From: Trichobilharzia szidati | Taxonomy: Eukaryota > Platyhelminthes > Trematoda > Strigeidida > Schistosomatidae | Assembly: GCA_944472155.2 (NCBI GenBank) | Contig: OX235271.1 | Coordinates: 124,253,329 to 124,317,328, forward strand | Direction: 5' to 3' | DNA: 64,000 nucleotides | In this document: piece after piece, positions 1 to 12,531 of the stretch | Layout: the number at the start of each line of letters is the position of its first letter | Numbering within the stretch: position 1 is the stretch's first letter | Translations under genes and position numbers: made by a program | Notes under the pieces: generated by a model | What the model saw: the letters and a program-made list of their open reading frames with translations, nothing else | Told to the model about the DNA's origin: nothing | Database searches by the model: none

Positions 1-1525
1 TTACATACCAGAATACATTTATCCTTCACCAACAGCAGATATCAAATTTACTCTTCCGAATAATCCATTTTTTGAAATTAACGTGAAAGGTGCCCTACTT
101 GTCATAGGTGAACTGGATAGGGATGATAATCCACATTTATGCATTGAACCTGGTTATCCACGTGAATGTATATGGAGTAGTTTTGCTATTACAACAATGG
201 GTCAATACATTGGATTGCGTATTACAATAAATGACTTGAATGATAACATTCCTAAATGGCCTCAGTCATTTATCGTGATTAATGTACAGGAAGAAGTTAA
301 AACTAAACAGGATTTTGAACTCCCGTTAGCTAATGATCCAGACTATGGAATAAATTCAGTACAAGAATATCATCTAAAGACAGATATCACAGAGTCAAAA
401 TATTTCAGGTTGATTATAGAGAAAAATAATCTGAAAAATCTAAGTTCATTCAGTTTTCACTTAATATTAAGCGTTGTTGAGACTTTGGATCGTGAACGTC
501 AAGCATGGTATAATTTGAGTCTTTTAGCTGTAGACGGTAGTAAACCGTATAATACGGGTACTTTGGTAATAACTATACACATAACTGATGAAAACGATCA
601 TACACCGGTATTCTCAAGTCCTCTATATCAGGCTGTGATATCTGAAGATTCCAAAGTAGGCGATATTATATACTTATCAGAAAATAATCAAAACTTTGAA
701 ACACTTGATCCATTAGGCACGCTTAGTGATGACTCCTCTACCAAAAATCTTATCAAACATCAAATACACGCCACTGACCCTGATGAGGGCTTAAATGGTG
801 AAATTGAATACACTTATGCCGCCTCAACACCTAAATCTGTACTTGAAAACTTTGAACTGGATAAGCATACTGGATTATTGTATATAGCCAATACTCTGGA
901 TTATGATGTTGGACCAAATGAATGGAAATTTCAAGTAATCGCTAAAGATAAAGGACGTCCGGCTAGATCAAGCACCACCAGTGTGACGATAATCCTAAGT
1001 GATGCTAATACACACGCACCTACAATCAAGTCACGTATACAGTTATCAGAGAATTATAAGAGACGTTTAAAAAAATTAAATGTAAATTTTACACCAAAAA
1101 ATGAGAATATATTATACATTCCAGAGAATGTTCCACATACAAACGAACCACTGGTATTTTTAACTGTAAGTGACCAAGATACAGGATCAGGTGGATCGTT
1201 TGAATGCGAATTGAGCACGAGTGAGAATACTGTTTCTAAAAGAAGCAGTGCAAAAGCAATAAATAATTATCTTGACAAAACAGTGAATCAACCAATCCAA
1301 GAGCAGTTTCGCCTGGATTTTACTGCGAAATTACCAAAGTGGAAAGTTTATAGTCTATATGCTATCACCACTTTCGATCGTGAACAGGGACAAATGCGTC
1401 TATTGCACATAAAGTGCAAAGATGAAGGTACACCAAAAATGACTTCCACTTACACACTGACTGTATACATTGCAGATGAAAATGATAACGCACCAGAATT
1501 CGCTGAAGATCATTACAAAATTCAT
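1..1525 (+). CDS. Cadherin-like protein, exon A (partial at left edge)
   Basis: The frame starting at base 2 is open to the window edge, so the exon continues to the left. It encodes 508 residues: the end of one cadherin repeat closing with DLNDNIPKW (about 233-259), then three whole repeats closing with DENDHTPVF (587-613), DANTHAPTI (1001-1027) and DENDNAPEF (1475-1501), then the first residues of a fifth. LDRE-type motifs are LDRDDN, LDRERQ, LDYDVG and FDREQG. DANTHAP departs from the DxNDNxP calcium consensus and LDYD lacks the glutamate, so the linker after the third repeat may bind calcium weakly. The third and fourth repeats carry long inserts between strands. The exon ends after CAT with donor GTAAGT at 1526, phase 0. 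It runs on into intron for only a few codons before a stop. Confidence 0.93.
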
Positions 1526-4500
1526 GTAAGTTATCTTAAAATTTAACCTGCAGTTTCATCACTTTGATTTAGGAGTATGAATAAGTATAAAAAAGTAACC
1601 TGAAATGTATCATAATTTTCATAAGACTAGCAGATTCACGTATGTAGTTATTATGTTTATTTGACTTGATAGTTGTTAGCACAAGTTTTCCTGGGAAAGA
1701 TATACTAAGATATGATACTCACTAACCTCCCAGAAACTTCATCCTTTTGAATGCAGAAAATCGTAAAATAAAATGATATTGGAGAGCTTTATTTACTTAA
1801 GGCCCAGTAGTAGTTCTTAGTGTGGCACATGGTAACAAAGTACAGGCTCATATTTTCTGCTTTTGAATTTAATGTATCGATTTCGGACGCTTTGGTACCC
1901 AACTTCGTTTCGAGAGAAATTTCCATTCAAATAAATTTCTGCAATTGATTTAAGAAAACACTTCCAACAAAAGAATTTTATACCGTTTTCATATTAGTAG
2001 TCTTAAAGTGTGGTGAGGCAAGTGAACACCAGTCTCTATATGTTAACTGGGAGGCGATGGTTAGCTACTCGATTGAATGTGATATGTTAGTCCTTTTCAA
2101 TACTCTCTAGTCTAAAGTGGGTTTTTTAGCTAACATTAAGTGTTAGTATCAGGAACTGAAACTGTAACATGCGCAGTTTTGACTTGATATTTACTTTTTA
2201 CTTGGCAGTACACTACCTGAATGTTTTTATTATGAAATCCATGAGAAACGGCGGCTACAAAAATTCGAATCTCATTTTTCAAACTTTCACGCGTTTTTAT
2301 TTAGTATGTGAAATAACATGGTATTTCGGCATTTCCACACTGAGTTACTGTTGACATGCATTTTATTTATGTCTGTTGTGAAATAATACTGAAGCGTAGA
2401 AGCGTTTGTTAGAAGACAGGTAGCGGAATAAAGGTAACTTGAAAACTGATGCCCAAGTATTTAACACAGGGTAATACAACATGATTCGTCTAAATGAAAG
2501 GAGGCAATTAATTGTTGTTTTATATTATCTGCGGATAAATTTTTTTTTATCATGTGGTCTACGGACCTATTCAATGGGCTGATTATTATATGACAATACA
2601 TATGGATACATTCCAAAATATTCCAAAGTTCAGTAAATAAGATAACGGATAAAAAATGGTGAACACCACATGTATTAGCAATATAACAGCAATGGAAATA
2701 GAAGCAAAGCATAACGAAATTAAAAAACTAGCTGTGATGAGTCTCAAAAATAATAAAAAAATCACTACCAAGACTTTCTAAGACAACTTAGCTGTAGTTA
2801 TGATCAAATTAGAATGCGTCCCAAAAGTTAGGAAACGGCCCCAGTTTCATCATACTGTATCTAAAAATAAAATCTAATTTAATTATCAGCTATCTCGTTA
2901 TCTCTTGTCCAGTTACTCAGCTAAGAGTTGTTAAAGAAACTGAGTTGAAATAATTTAGAAGAAAAGCCGTGGAATCAAATAAATCGTATTTATCCTGCAA
3001 ATATATTCGTTTTTACTTTGTTTAAACTAGTCAAGGAGACCGAATGTACAAAACAGAAAAGGAAGGTTGACACTGTGTAAGTATCTTATAGATTTCACTT
3101 AGAAATTCAAAAATCTCATGAAGAAAGAAGTAATAGGGAAACGGTCTGGTATAAAATAGAAAAGAAGGATTTTGAGCCATCCACAGAGTTGTTATTCTTT
3201 GGGAGTAACACCCCAGTCACTATTAAGGTTATTTAGTAGAACGTAAATTACAGTGACAATCAACCTTATAAATGCACTCCTGGACAAGTTATGAGGGCTA
3301 AGTGGTTCTAACGATCACATTAGACAAAATAACCTGATCTAGAGAATATCATGCAGCGACTGAGAGGTCATTTCCGTCCAGCGCACCCTCAGTGTTATGT
3401 CCCAGTTGTCAGAAAACAAAACCTTTCACTTTCGGATATATTTTAGAAAGACGAAGGAGAGACTGAATTGAAATCTGTGCTTTACGCTTTAATGCTAAAT
3501 GAAAACCCACTGAGGTTTATTGACCTCAAGATAAGGGACAATAGCCATCAGTGGAGGTTGAAGGTGTCTTCAGAAAGACTCTCATTATGAGACAGTGGTC
3601 TTAGAAAATCTTTCCAAATATTTGAAAAAAACATTCTACTCAGCTACTTTCAGAATCATACAAAGCAGTAGGCGGTCATGCATTTAGGACAGAATAGAGC
3701 TTCTGGCCACCTCACTGTGTGTCTCTCAGTTTACTTGTGCGTATGTTACCAAGTAAATGAGTATCAACTCCTAAATGTATTTCGGAACACAGTCAAAAAG
3801 AGAGAAAAAAATACCACTAGTTCTGTTCTTATGCACTCTGTAATCCCTAAACATTGGGCTCCAATATATAATTGCCTCATAGTGATCCATAGATTCCTTC
3901 GAAATCGTATGAGAGTACTTCGAATACGCCACTTAGCCATAGTTGAAACATTGGTATTTCAGGAAAACAAACCTGACCTCTGTATCCAATGTCTGTAAAT
4001 ACACTTGCTCCTCTTACCGCAGCCAGGGTAGTATTCTTGCTATGGTCTTGTCTGACTTCTGTTGTTTGACGTCTATCTTTATTTTTATTGTTTTGGTAAT
4101 AATTTTGTATTTTTCACACATATATCGTTTAAAACCGCTATATTTTCCACTATTTCATTCATTTTTTTTATGTTCAGGTTAATTGGGTTATTTTCACAAC
4201 CACTAAGTAACATGAACTTCATTTTCTTAACTTCTTCTGTTTATTACCTTTAAGATTAATCCCCATATAATGTAAAACATTTTCTAAAGGATAATTACTA
4301 GTATTGAAGTACTGAATCTTGTGTTGAACATACGGATTGTGAAAATGAATGGTTGAAATGCAAATTTCCTCACTTTTACGTTTACTTTGTATGTCTCGCT
4401 TGTATAGGTAATTGTACTATACTGAGGTCGCTCAGGCTACCGGAACATACCAATTTATCTAGGCGTAGGATAAATGACTTAAAAAATGACTAGCACAGAA

Positions 4501-6486
4501 AAAAAAACAGCCATCACAATGCATACAACAACAAATAATCACACAGTAAGATATTAAGACAGCTACAGTTTTGAAAGATAATGTAGTTCAGTGGAAGGAG
4601 AGGTTTTTTCCGAATCTCTATTCCCTGAATGCACATTAAATATGCGAAATAAGCATGATTCATCATCAATACCAAAGATGTTTAATATGTTATAACGATA
4701 AAGTAAGAATACTCAAAATCGTAGAATTATATAAACAAAATCTAAAAGTAATGTGAGTTCCCTGATATGACTACGAGCAATAAATTGCACTCAAGGCGTC
4801 ATCTGCTTATTAATACTGTATGATTTTGGGTTTTTTCAAATGAAATTGTTCTATTATGCAATCATACTCTATCACTGTGCGCAAATTCTATTCATATGTC
4901 ATTCAGTTATTCAAAGAGACCCAAGAAACTAGTGAGAAATTCATTATGGATGGAGTCTTATTATTTAAAAATTAGAGATTGTGTGTAAAACAGATAGTAC
5001 ACTTTCCAGACATCAGGAAAAATAAAAATTATTCAAAATAAAACTATGCATCATTGGAATCTGCCATTCTTGTCATCTCAAGTATTATGGTAATTAAATC
5101 CATCTTTTTATTCAAAGCCTCTAGAGACAATTGCGGCAGATTTCGCTATGGTAACTTGCATAAAAAGACAGTTGGTACTTTTTGTGATAGGATATGTTTT
5201 AGAAACGGAAAAGCCTAGAGAATCTTCTATGGAAAATCAGGAAAATTATATTAGGATTCATTTTATTGGTAAAATGTAAAATTTTGTAGTGTACTTGGCA
5301 CACAGTGAAACTGGCTATTACATATTAGCTAAATTTGCATTCTTTCAGGTCTTGAGGTTCTTTTATAACCGTTTTAGATTTTGTTAATGAAAGCGAAATA
5401 AGGATCGGAGATTGAGATAAGTAAAAAATCTAGTACCATTTGCCTTAAACTAAAAACACTGACTTAAAAATGTTATGGTCTGAATGTCTGACACCGTACC
5501 CAGCAACTTCAGAGGAGAAAGATTTACTAACTTTGATAGAATTTGTAAACACATAGTAGTCTTGCTTTAATACCAAACAACATTATAAGAATATATCCCA
5601 CTGTTGACTCCGATATAATTTAAAAGTCATTGTGACGACACTTGCATACACCAAATCACTAGTGACTTATGAATTCTAGCCTTCTGTATTTATTTGCAAA
5701 TAATGAAGTGAGTGCAGTCTCTCGTTATATAGTCTTGTTATCTTACACCATGTTTGTTCTCTACGCCATATTTAATTTATAATAAAATGTGCTCTATACT
5801 CCATGTAATCATCACTGAATGGCAAATAAAACTGATTTGCGAGTATGATATGTTGAATGACCAGATAATAACAATTTAGATTCGTTATTGTATTTTAACT
5901 AAACTTTGCAAACTGCTTTCGAGTAAAACATTACATTTGTAAACAGTTAATGACTTACTCTCGTAATTATTCGATTATGACTGATAAGTGAATGGTTGGC
6001 CAGTAGAGCTGGATTCACTTAACAGTTTAACTTATATTTGATAACGTGGAACGTATAAAATGTTCCATCCACAGATTATTCATTAGTTATTACACATCAC
6101 ATCCCATAAATGTTGCTATATATATACACATATGCCTGATAGCTCATTTGTAAAATTTTGTCGGGTCAATTTTACCTTCCCCTTACAAGTCACGTCATTA
6201 TTAAAGAAGTAGAGTAAGATATAACATAATGCAATTAAAATATGCAAAGAAAAAACAGGTAAACGAATCGATTCGTTTAAACAAGAACGAGGAAATACAT
6301 ATACACACAACATATATATCCACATCAATACGCAGAAACAAAAATGTTTATGACAACGAAAACTGTGTAGTAAATAAATTTCATTCTATTAATTTCTTTT
6401 GGAATAATTATTGACACAATTTAACTAAAGTGTGAAAATGGGAGAACAATCATTTAAGACTTCCAATTTTCATTTTGATTCTGGTC
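1526..6486 (+). other. Intron 1, first part: no assignable feature
   Basis: About 5 kb of AT-rich intron. Short open frames here (for example 3678-3998) have no recognisable domain and no splice support. A stretch at about 4760-4807 resembles the 107-bp Penelope-associated repeat described at 19527. Otherwise I see no element that can be named. Confidence 0.6.
4760..4807 (+). repeat. Degenerate partial copy of the Penelope-associated terminal repeat
   Basis: Shares the order GATATGA, GAGCAATAA, GCTCAA-GGCGTCATC and TTATTAATACTGTA with the arm at 19527-19633, in the same orientation, with small substitutions. No Penelope coding sequence adjoins it. Confidence 0.5.
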
Positions 6487-7033
6487 AAAGACGAAGTCGA
6501 AAAGGCAAGATAGGCTTTAATCAACCTGAAATGAGTTTAGAAATCATCTGCACTCAGCTAGCATGAAGAACAAGATTCGGGTTTCCAACACAAATATGAT
6601 GTCAGTCAGTACTTCTGCATGTGCCAAAGACTTTCACTGCACGTCGCGAAAAAGCAATTCCAACAGGCTGCAGATGAATTTCATCAACAGTTGCCTTCAC
6701 TGACTCCATACTGAAGATCAAATGGCCGACTGGCCAGAAAGAATTAGCAACAAGAAACTCTCAAGAAATATGTAGGAGAAAATGGAGATGGATCGAGCAT
6801 ACACTGAGGAGGCCGTCGAATGACATCGCGCAATGCAGACCATCACTCGAGTGGAATCTGAATGGGAAGCGAAGAGTGGATCGTCGGTGTTAGGGTAACA
6901 TAGAGGAGATGCTGCTAAGAGAAGACGATAAGACGTGAAACCAGCTGATGAGGACAGCGGAAAATAGAAGAAAGTGGAGATGTGTTGTTGAAGCCCTATG
7001 TTCCACTTGGAACCCAGGGGAATAATGATAAAA
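6487..7033 (+). mobile_element. 5'-truncated, decayed RTE-clade LINE (3' end)
   Basis: The + strand aligns by eye with the 3' third of the intact RTE at 40350-43567: the AFINLKP-type segment, the ATTAGCAACAAGAAACT region (RITNKKL), the AGAAAATGGAGATGGATCG region (RKWRWIGH), ACACTGAGGAGGCC (LRRP) and the terminal GTTGAAGCCCTATGTTCCAC. Many frameshifts and stops make it non-coding. A 116-codon open frame on the opposite strand (6718-7068) is the antisense shadow of this fragment. The 3' end runs into AATAATGATAA, the degenerate tail typical of this family. Confidence 0.85.
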
Positions 7034-7097
7034 CAATTTTCATTTCCTCCAAATATCTCAATATTCATGACAAAACATACGGCATAAAGTCAAGAGT

Positions 7098-7118
7098 TTA
7101 TATATATATATATATATG
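7098..7118. repeat. (TA)n microsatellite
   Basis: Uninterrupted alternating T-A run of about 20 bases. Similar runs occur at 19487-19503, 20842-20857 and 23588-23612. Confidence 0.8.
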
Positions 7119-7426
7119 AGTAGAGATTTTAAATCTGATTTTCTGAAGATTCAAAAAGTAACAGTGAAATTAATTTATATCCTCTAGCATTTTAGAAACA
7201 CCTTTAAAAGGTAGTCCAAGTAAACGATATGCTGTTTTGACTGAATACTAAGTAACTACTTGTTTGAATTTCTCTTATAAATGGTGACAATTTTGTGTTT
7301 CCTAAGGTAAAGGTATTTACATAGTAAATCATTCAGTCCTTCACCATGCATTATATTTGTCAAAACTTGCAAAATAATGAAGTCCTTGACTTTTCATTTT
7401 TTCAGAAATGATAATCTTTAAGCTTT

Positions 7427-7621
7427 TTTCCCTTCACGTTCCTCAGTAGAAGTTTCTGTAGCAGTGTTTATTTTACAGGATGAGGTTGCTAGCCTCATGC
7501 CCAACCTTTCCACTTCACTAGCATTATTTCTGCCTTAGCGAGATAAAGGAGTGCGTTGGCCGGGGATCGAACCCATGACCATGTACATGGTCGGCGAGCG
7601 TCTTAACCGCTATACCATACA
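7427..7621 (-). mobile_element. tRNA-derived SINE (LINE-tailed family), copy 1
   Basis: On the minus strand a tRNA-like head carries box A (TAGCGGTTAAGACGC) and box B (GGTTCGATCC), followed by a body shared with the copies at 25011 and 47255 (CTCGCTAAGGCAGAAATAAT, AGGTTGGGCATGAGGCTAGC) and an A-rich 3' end after GAACGTGAAGG. Compared with the other two copies it lacks the 3' hairpin segment with GAAGCCCTGTGTTCC, an internal deletion. I find no clear target-site duplication, so it is probably older than the other two. Confidence 0.8.
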
Positions 7622-9439
7622 GTAAAGTCTTTTATTCCGTATTACAGTGTTATTTTACGTCAAAGATAAGTTGAACCTTCATTATAAGTCCTAAATGAAA
7701 ACAATAACGTTGAGCAACTAAATATTTCTCTGCTTAGAATGCATAATTGTATAATTGAGTACTTTTTTCAATGGTAAAGAAACAGGTTGGGTGATGAGAG
7801 CAAGTGAGGTAACTTGAGTCATGATTTGAACCAGTTGTTTCTGGATTAACCAACAAATGTTACATCTAGTGATCTATGGGACTCAGCTGGAGGTAAGGTT
7901 TTTGATTCACTGGAATTAATAAGGGATTCGTTCAGCTAATCACCATCACTTTAGCCACTAAGTCATGCATTTTCCTTTCCACTTCATCCATGTTAAGTAA
8001 GGTAAGGAAACCGGGCAGTCACTTGTTGATATTAATGATAAAGCCTTAAGTCTACAAGCCTAGATATTTAGTGAAGCGTTAATACTGAGAAAAACGAAAG
8101 AACACTGACATATACAAAATGAAGATTATATGAAATCTGTGTCGCAGTCAAAAAGTTTCCATATTTTTTTTCTGTTAACTTGCCGTGTTAAAACTCATCC
8201 AACCGTATTTTATAGTCCACTTAAAAATACGAAGGAAATAATTTTTAAAACTTCTTGTGTTCATAAATCTGCAGAAGAATACACCTAAATTACCTAATAG
8301 TTACCTCAGTAATTTAATTTTCCAACTGAGATTCGTTTGGAAAGCATTAAAAGCCAGGAGTTACTGGATAGCTGTTTCGTCCTAGTTTAGGACTGTTTGG
8401 AAGTGGACATGCAGGACCCCACCGAAGGTCTAACCCTAGCCACGAGACGAGACGGAGTCCAGTGGCCTATAAATTCTAACTTCTGTTGGTTCTCTGTTGT
8501 TTTTTTAATGGTTCTCTACCTGTTTTCGATTCTTAATCCAACTTAAATTCAGTCAAATACCTAGAATTGAAATACTTTCTCAACGTGCAGCATACATTAC
8601 GTAACAACAAAGTGACTATCTAATAGACACTGGGAAAGCAGCAATTTTTTTCATGTAATAAACAGTTCAGTAGAATATCTTGTTTTATTAAATATGAGAT
8701 ATATCATAAGTCACCATCCTTGATTTATATCTGACAGAAAAACAACAGACATAGAATAGGATACAGACAGCTTATCTGTATGCATTTCACTTTGTGACCT
8801 TTTACAGGAAAATTCATCTATCATAAATTCTAAGGTAACAATGTAAAACTTGAATAACAAGATTAACAACTGTGTTAGTTTATTGGACTAGTCGAAGACT
8901 GACCCTTAAATAATACTACTTTTGAAAATATGATTATTTAAATGAGAATTCTGTGATATACAACATGAAATATAACATATGTTCTGATAAAAACAAGTTA
9001 CTTTTCTATAGTACTAATACAAATTGTTCAATTTTCGTAGTTTGTCCATCAAAGTATTGTGCATAAGCCTTCAGCAAAAATAAAATACATAACTTTGCTT
9101 GCATATACTCTTATTTTATTTGCTTTTACTACTAATACAAAAGTTGCTGTAGAGTAAGGGTAGTCATACATGAATACTGAGGTGACAGTACCATAACATA
9201 TTTATTCTCACTGGTGCCTTATTCGGTCAGCATACACTCACAATATTTCAAGTGAACTGAGGAACTCAACTCATGTCCTGAGGTCCTATTTGTCACAATA
9301 AATTTTGTAGTTGCTGATAAAACTCGTATCTTGATTAAACGATCTGGAATGTCTGTCACACTAGTAATTCAAATTACAGAATTGTAATTTGAACCTCAGA
9401 GATGTGGGCTCACCATTAGGCGTGTTGCTTAAAGACTAC
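7622..9439. other. Intron 1, second part: mostly unassigned
   Basis: AT-rich intron. The only recognisable piece is a SINE-like fragment at about 8345-8480, listed separately. Nothing else can be named. Confidence 0.55.
8345..8480 (-). repeat. Fragment of a second SINE family
   Basis: Contains the family core (TACTGGATAGCTGTTTCG, CCTAGTTTAGGACTGTT) also seen at 34738-34925 and, in part, at 36540, 48745 and 50409. The tRNA-like head is degraded beyond recognition here. Confidence 0.5.
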
Positions 9440-10352
9440 AAAGCACACATTTAAAGAAAATGATGACACTTTCATTATCTTTAACAGTGAAAAGAATTTG
9501 GAGAACATCCTAAACTTCCTCAACAGCTGCCATCCAGCAATTCAGTTCACACCAGAGAAGTAATCCGACACAAAATTATCCTTTCTGGACGTCCAATTAA
9601 CAAGAAGTGAACAAGATGGAACACTAAGAAGATCCATCTACAGAAAGCCGACATAGAATGAATAGCCTACTAGCTTTCACAGTTGGATCCTTCTATATAC
9701 AAAACCTGATCCGTTCACAGAGCTACGGAATCCGCAGGATTTGCAGCCCACACATTATGGCAGAGGAGCTAAACACTCTAAAGAGAATTCTCCTAGAAAA
9801 TGCCACCCGGAACGTTTCATCACAAAATTCATGAAATCTAAACCACCAAAACCCCCCACACTCCTAACTAAATTCACAATTAAGTAGGGATTCATCGGCA
9901 GAAACGGTTAGAAGCCACCTGTTCTGCTCACAGAGGAAAACTTTCTCCTCCGCTGAACTCCGACTAACCGTCTACACGAAACCAGTGATTCGCATGAACA
10001 TAAAGGATAAGCTACCACTGTTGGCTAGCCTCATCAATGTGCATCTACCAGTTCACCTGCTCGTGTGAAGCTAGGTATGTTGGTCGTACCCAACGTTTGC
10101 TATCCAAACGTGTCATCGAACACTTACCCACAGTTATGCTTTTATAAAGGAGAAAAAAGGTCCCTCTCTCCCCCCCCCCAAAGGTCTACTGTGGAACACG
10201 TTATTGAATCAGAACACCAAGCAAACCCACAAAACAACTTCAAAGTTATCTCCAGAATAAGTGGGAATCTTGTCAAAAGAGTACAAATCGAACTTCTTCA
10301 AACCGTAAAAGCAATGGCGATTCACGTGTTAAATTCTGAACTCTGCATATAG
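9440..10352 (+). mobile_element. Penelope-like retroelement fragment: RT end plus GIY-YIG nuclease
   Basis: Translating the + strand with frameshifts gives, in order, NDDTFIIFNSEKN (remnant of the catalytic YVDD motif of reverse transcriptase), FLDVQLTR and GTLRRSIYRKPT, then near 10045-10140 YQFTCSCEARYVGRTQRLL followed by KRVIEHLP, a GIY-YIG endonuclease core. The final part reads to an amber stop at about 10350 (VLNSELCI). This order, RT then C-terminal GIY-YIG, defines Penelope-like elements. Stops at GAGAAGTAA (about 9560) and after RKPT, plus frameshifts, show that it is a dead, 5'-truncated copy. The C-rich run at 10172-10181 sits in the last frame. Confidence 0.88.
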
Positions 10353-12531
10353 AAGTTTTTTCCAGTCATTAAATCTACAGCGGGCATGACCTGTTTAACA
10401 CCAAATGCATAATTTCTGTTTTTTCTTTCTTAAAAGTGTTGTTTTCTCCCCCTCCCAAACCCTATTAAATCTCTGCCTCTTATTACCACTGTTATTAACT
10501 CGAATGTCGTCCAATTTTATTTGTATTCTACTCAACCCTGCCAGTTAGATTATGTCACTCAACTTACTCATTTAATTTTATTTTCTACCCGATTAACGCT
10601 TTCTTCATTACTCAACTGGTTATCTAAAATTTACAATTCTAATGACACATTTGTGGAAATATTCCTCTTGTTGCTAACATAATTTACTATATATATGTGG
10701 TTGTACAGCTTGAGAATGACATCGTCGAAAAGAGTAACTCTTCGCTGAATGCCTTTCCTCTTATATAACTCAAAGATTCTAATATCTATCTCGTAACTAA
10801 TTTATGCCATTTCAAAACGAAAGACAGGATAAGCTGCAAATATCTCATTGATCATGTAATTTATCTACAGTGCAGCGAAAATCCGTTTACTTTTGAAATT
10901 CGATTTTTCCACAGAAACCAAAAAATTTATTCCCTCAAATAATTTTCCAATATTATTCGATTTATCTCCATCTGGGATCGTGAACATGGACAAAGCTGGC
11001 GCAGTTATTTTTGCAGTAATCATCAATACCAACTCACTTCAAAGATTCTGAAGTTTAGTAGCGTTTAATAGCAGATTTGTTTTATGGTTCGATTTATAGT
11101 ACTGCTGTTAAATCTTATAGACTTCCACACTCCTCTTTCTACACTTTTCTATACTATTTTACAACTGTAGCCAGAATAAAACTCAAGGATTGAAATTAAA
11201 ATGATTTTTGAGATTTAAAAGGAATTTTCAAAAATGTCCTAATATCGAAATTTTATTTGCAAAAAATTAAAAACATGTCAGATTCAAGTAAAACTTTGAT
11301 TTCTGAGAATAACAACTCGCAAGCCTGTCATCATTAATAATTAAAATGCATTTTTACCTGGAAATAAGCAGTAGTGAGTTGAATAACAAAAAATATTCAA
11401 TAGTTAGGGGAATAGCGAATAAACAACATGAATTTCTGTCTTAAAATTTGCCAAATTTTAGGTGAAATTAATTGGCGCGAAAGGTGTTAACTTTGAGTCA
11501 TTGCTATGGCACTAATAACTCGCATTAGGTCAGTAGGCTTAGACGATTAATTCTTTATTGATATCAAAATTATTTACAGAGTTCTTAGAGTTCACTGTTT
11601 GTTAAACAGGCGATGCAACATTACCTGTTAACTTCAACAGTTCGTTTAAAGTGTTGAAAGAGGAAAAAGTCATTTATGCTTGTTTATTTATCTGGATCAG
11701 TTTTATAGATCTCTATTAATACACAGAATTCTTTCATAGATTCAGACATAGAGTCTTTGACTTAGGTGATAGCTGAAGGTCATACGTAGAAAATTAGTTT
11801 ACACTATCCAGATTCAGTAGTCTGAAACCGACCACATAATGATGGTCCTCCCAATGATATTTAAAACCAGTGCCATTATTTCAGACTCTGAAACATTAGC
11901 AACTACTTTAGTGGGCCACATCACTATCTTCTGGGATAATGTGTGAAATTTTGATTATTGCTGAAGTTCACAACGATTCCTTCATCGGCAGTGAACATGC
12001 TGTCTGGGGCCTATTATTTCCTCTATGTCCTCGAAAGGCAAATAACAATAAAGATGTAAGATATATGGATATGGCCTTTTGTATCATTTATAAATTACCG
12101 ATTAAATGCGAATTCAGTAAGCATAGGAGGCCTTAGAACTGGTTACAACAGTCACACTGAAATTCACTGTCAATAACAGAGACTAAATGATAGTCTGATA
12201 AAAGATAACAATACTTTTATCTGTGCAGTCTGCATGTAAATGAAAATCTGATGACCTTACATTATCCACCAGTGACCAAATGAACATTGTATCCTCAGAA
12301 TCGTACTAGTTTAGTCCTTTTATCCCATTATTTATGACAAAAGATTTATAAAAAGTGGCACGCATGTACACATAGATAATTACTCTAGAATTAGTGTTCT
12401 TATATAACTGCATTTCATCACAGTTTGAAAAAACAACGTACAGTAGTGGAAGCTGGGTGATACAAACATTGGAGAATATAATGCACTGGACACGCAGATG
12501 CTTATGTAGGATATTACTTGATAATTATTTT
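10353..12531. other. Intron 1, third part: probable Penelope 3' UTR then unassigned
   Basis: The first few hundred bases after the Penelope stop are pyrimidine-rich and probably belong to that element, but I cannot place its end. The rest, to the RTE copy at 12532, is AT-rich with no feature I can support. Confidence 0.5.

Noticed and set aside
3678..3998. 106-codon + strand frame
   Set aside because: No domain, no relation to the cadherin frame, no conserved repeat.
6718..7068. 116-codon minus-strand open frame
   Set aside because: Antisense shadow of the + strand RTE fragment at 6487-7033; the peptide is the reverse translation of the LINE 3' end.
10172..10181. C-run suggesting a sequencing error
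   Set aside because: Possible, but it lies in an already inactive Penelope copy with other stops, so correcting it would not restore a gene.
12251..12270. Hammerhead-like CTGATGA
   Set aside because: No GAAA box or pairing stems follow; the same holds for CTGATGA near 20527.
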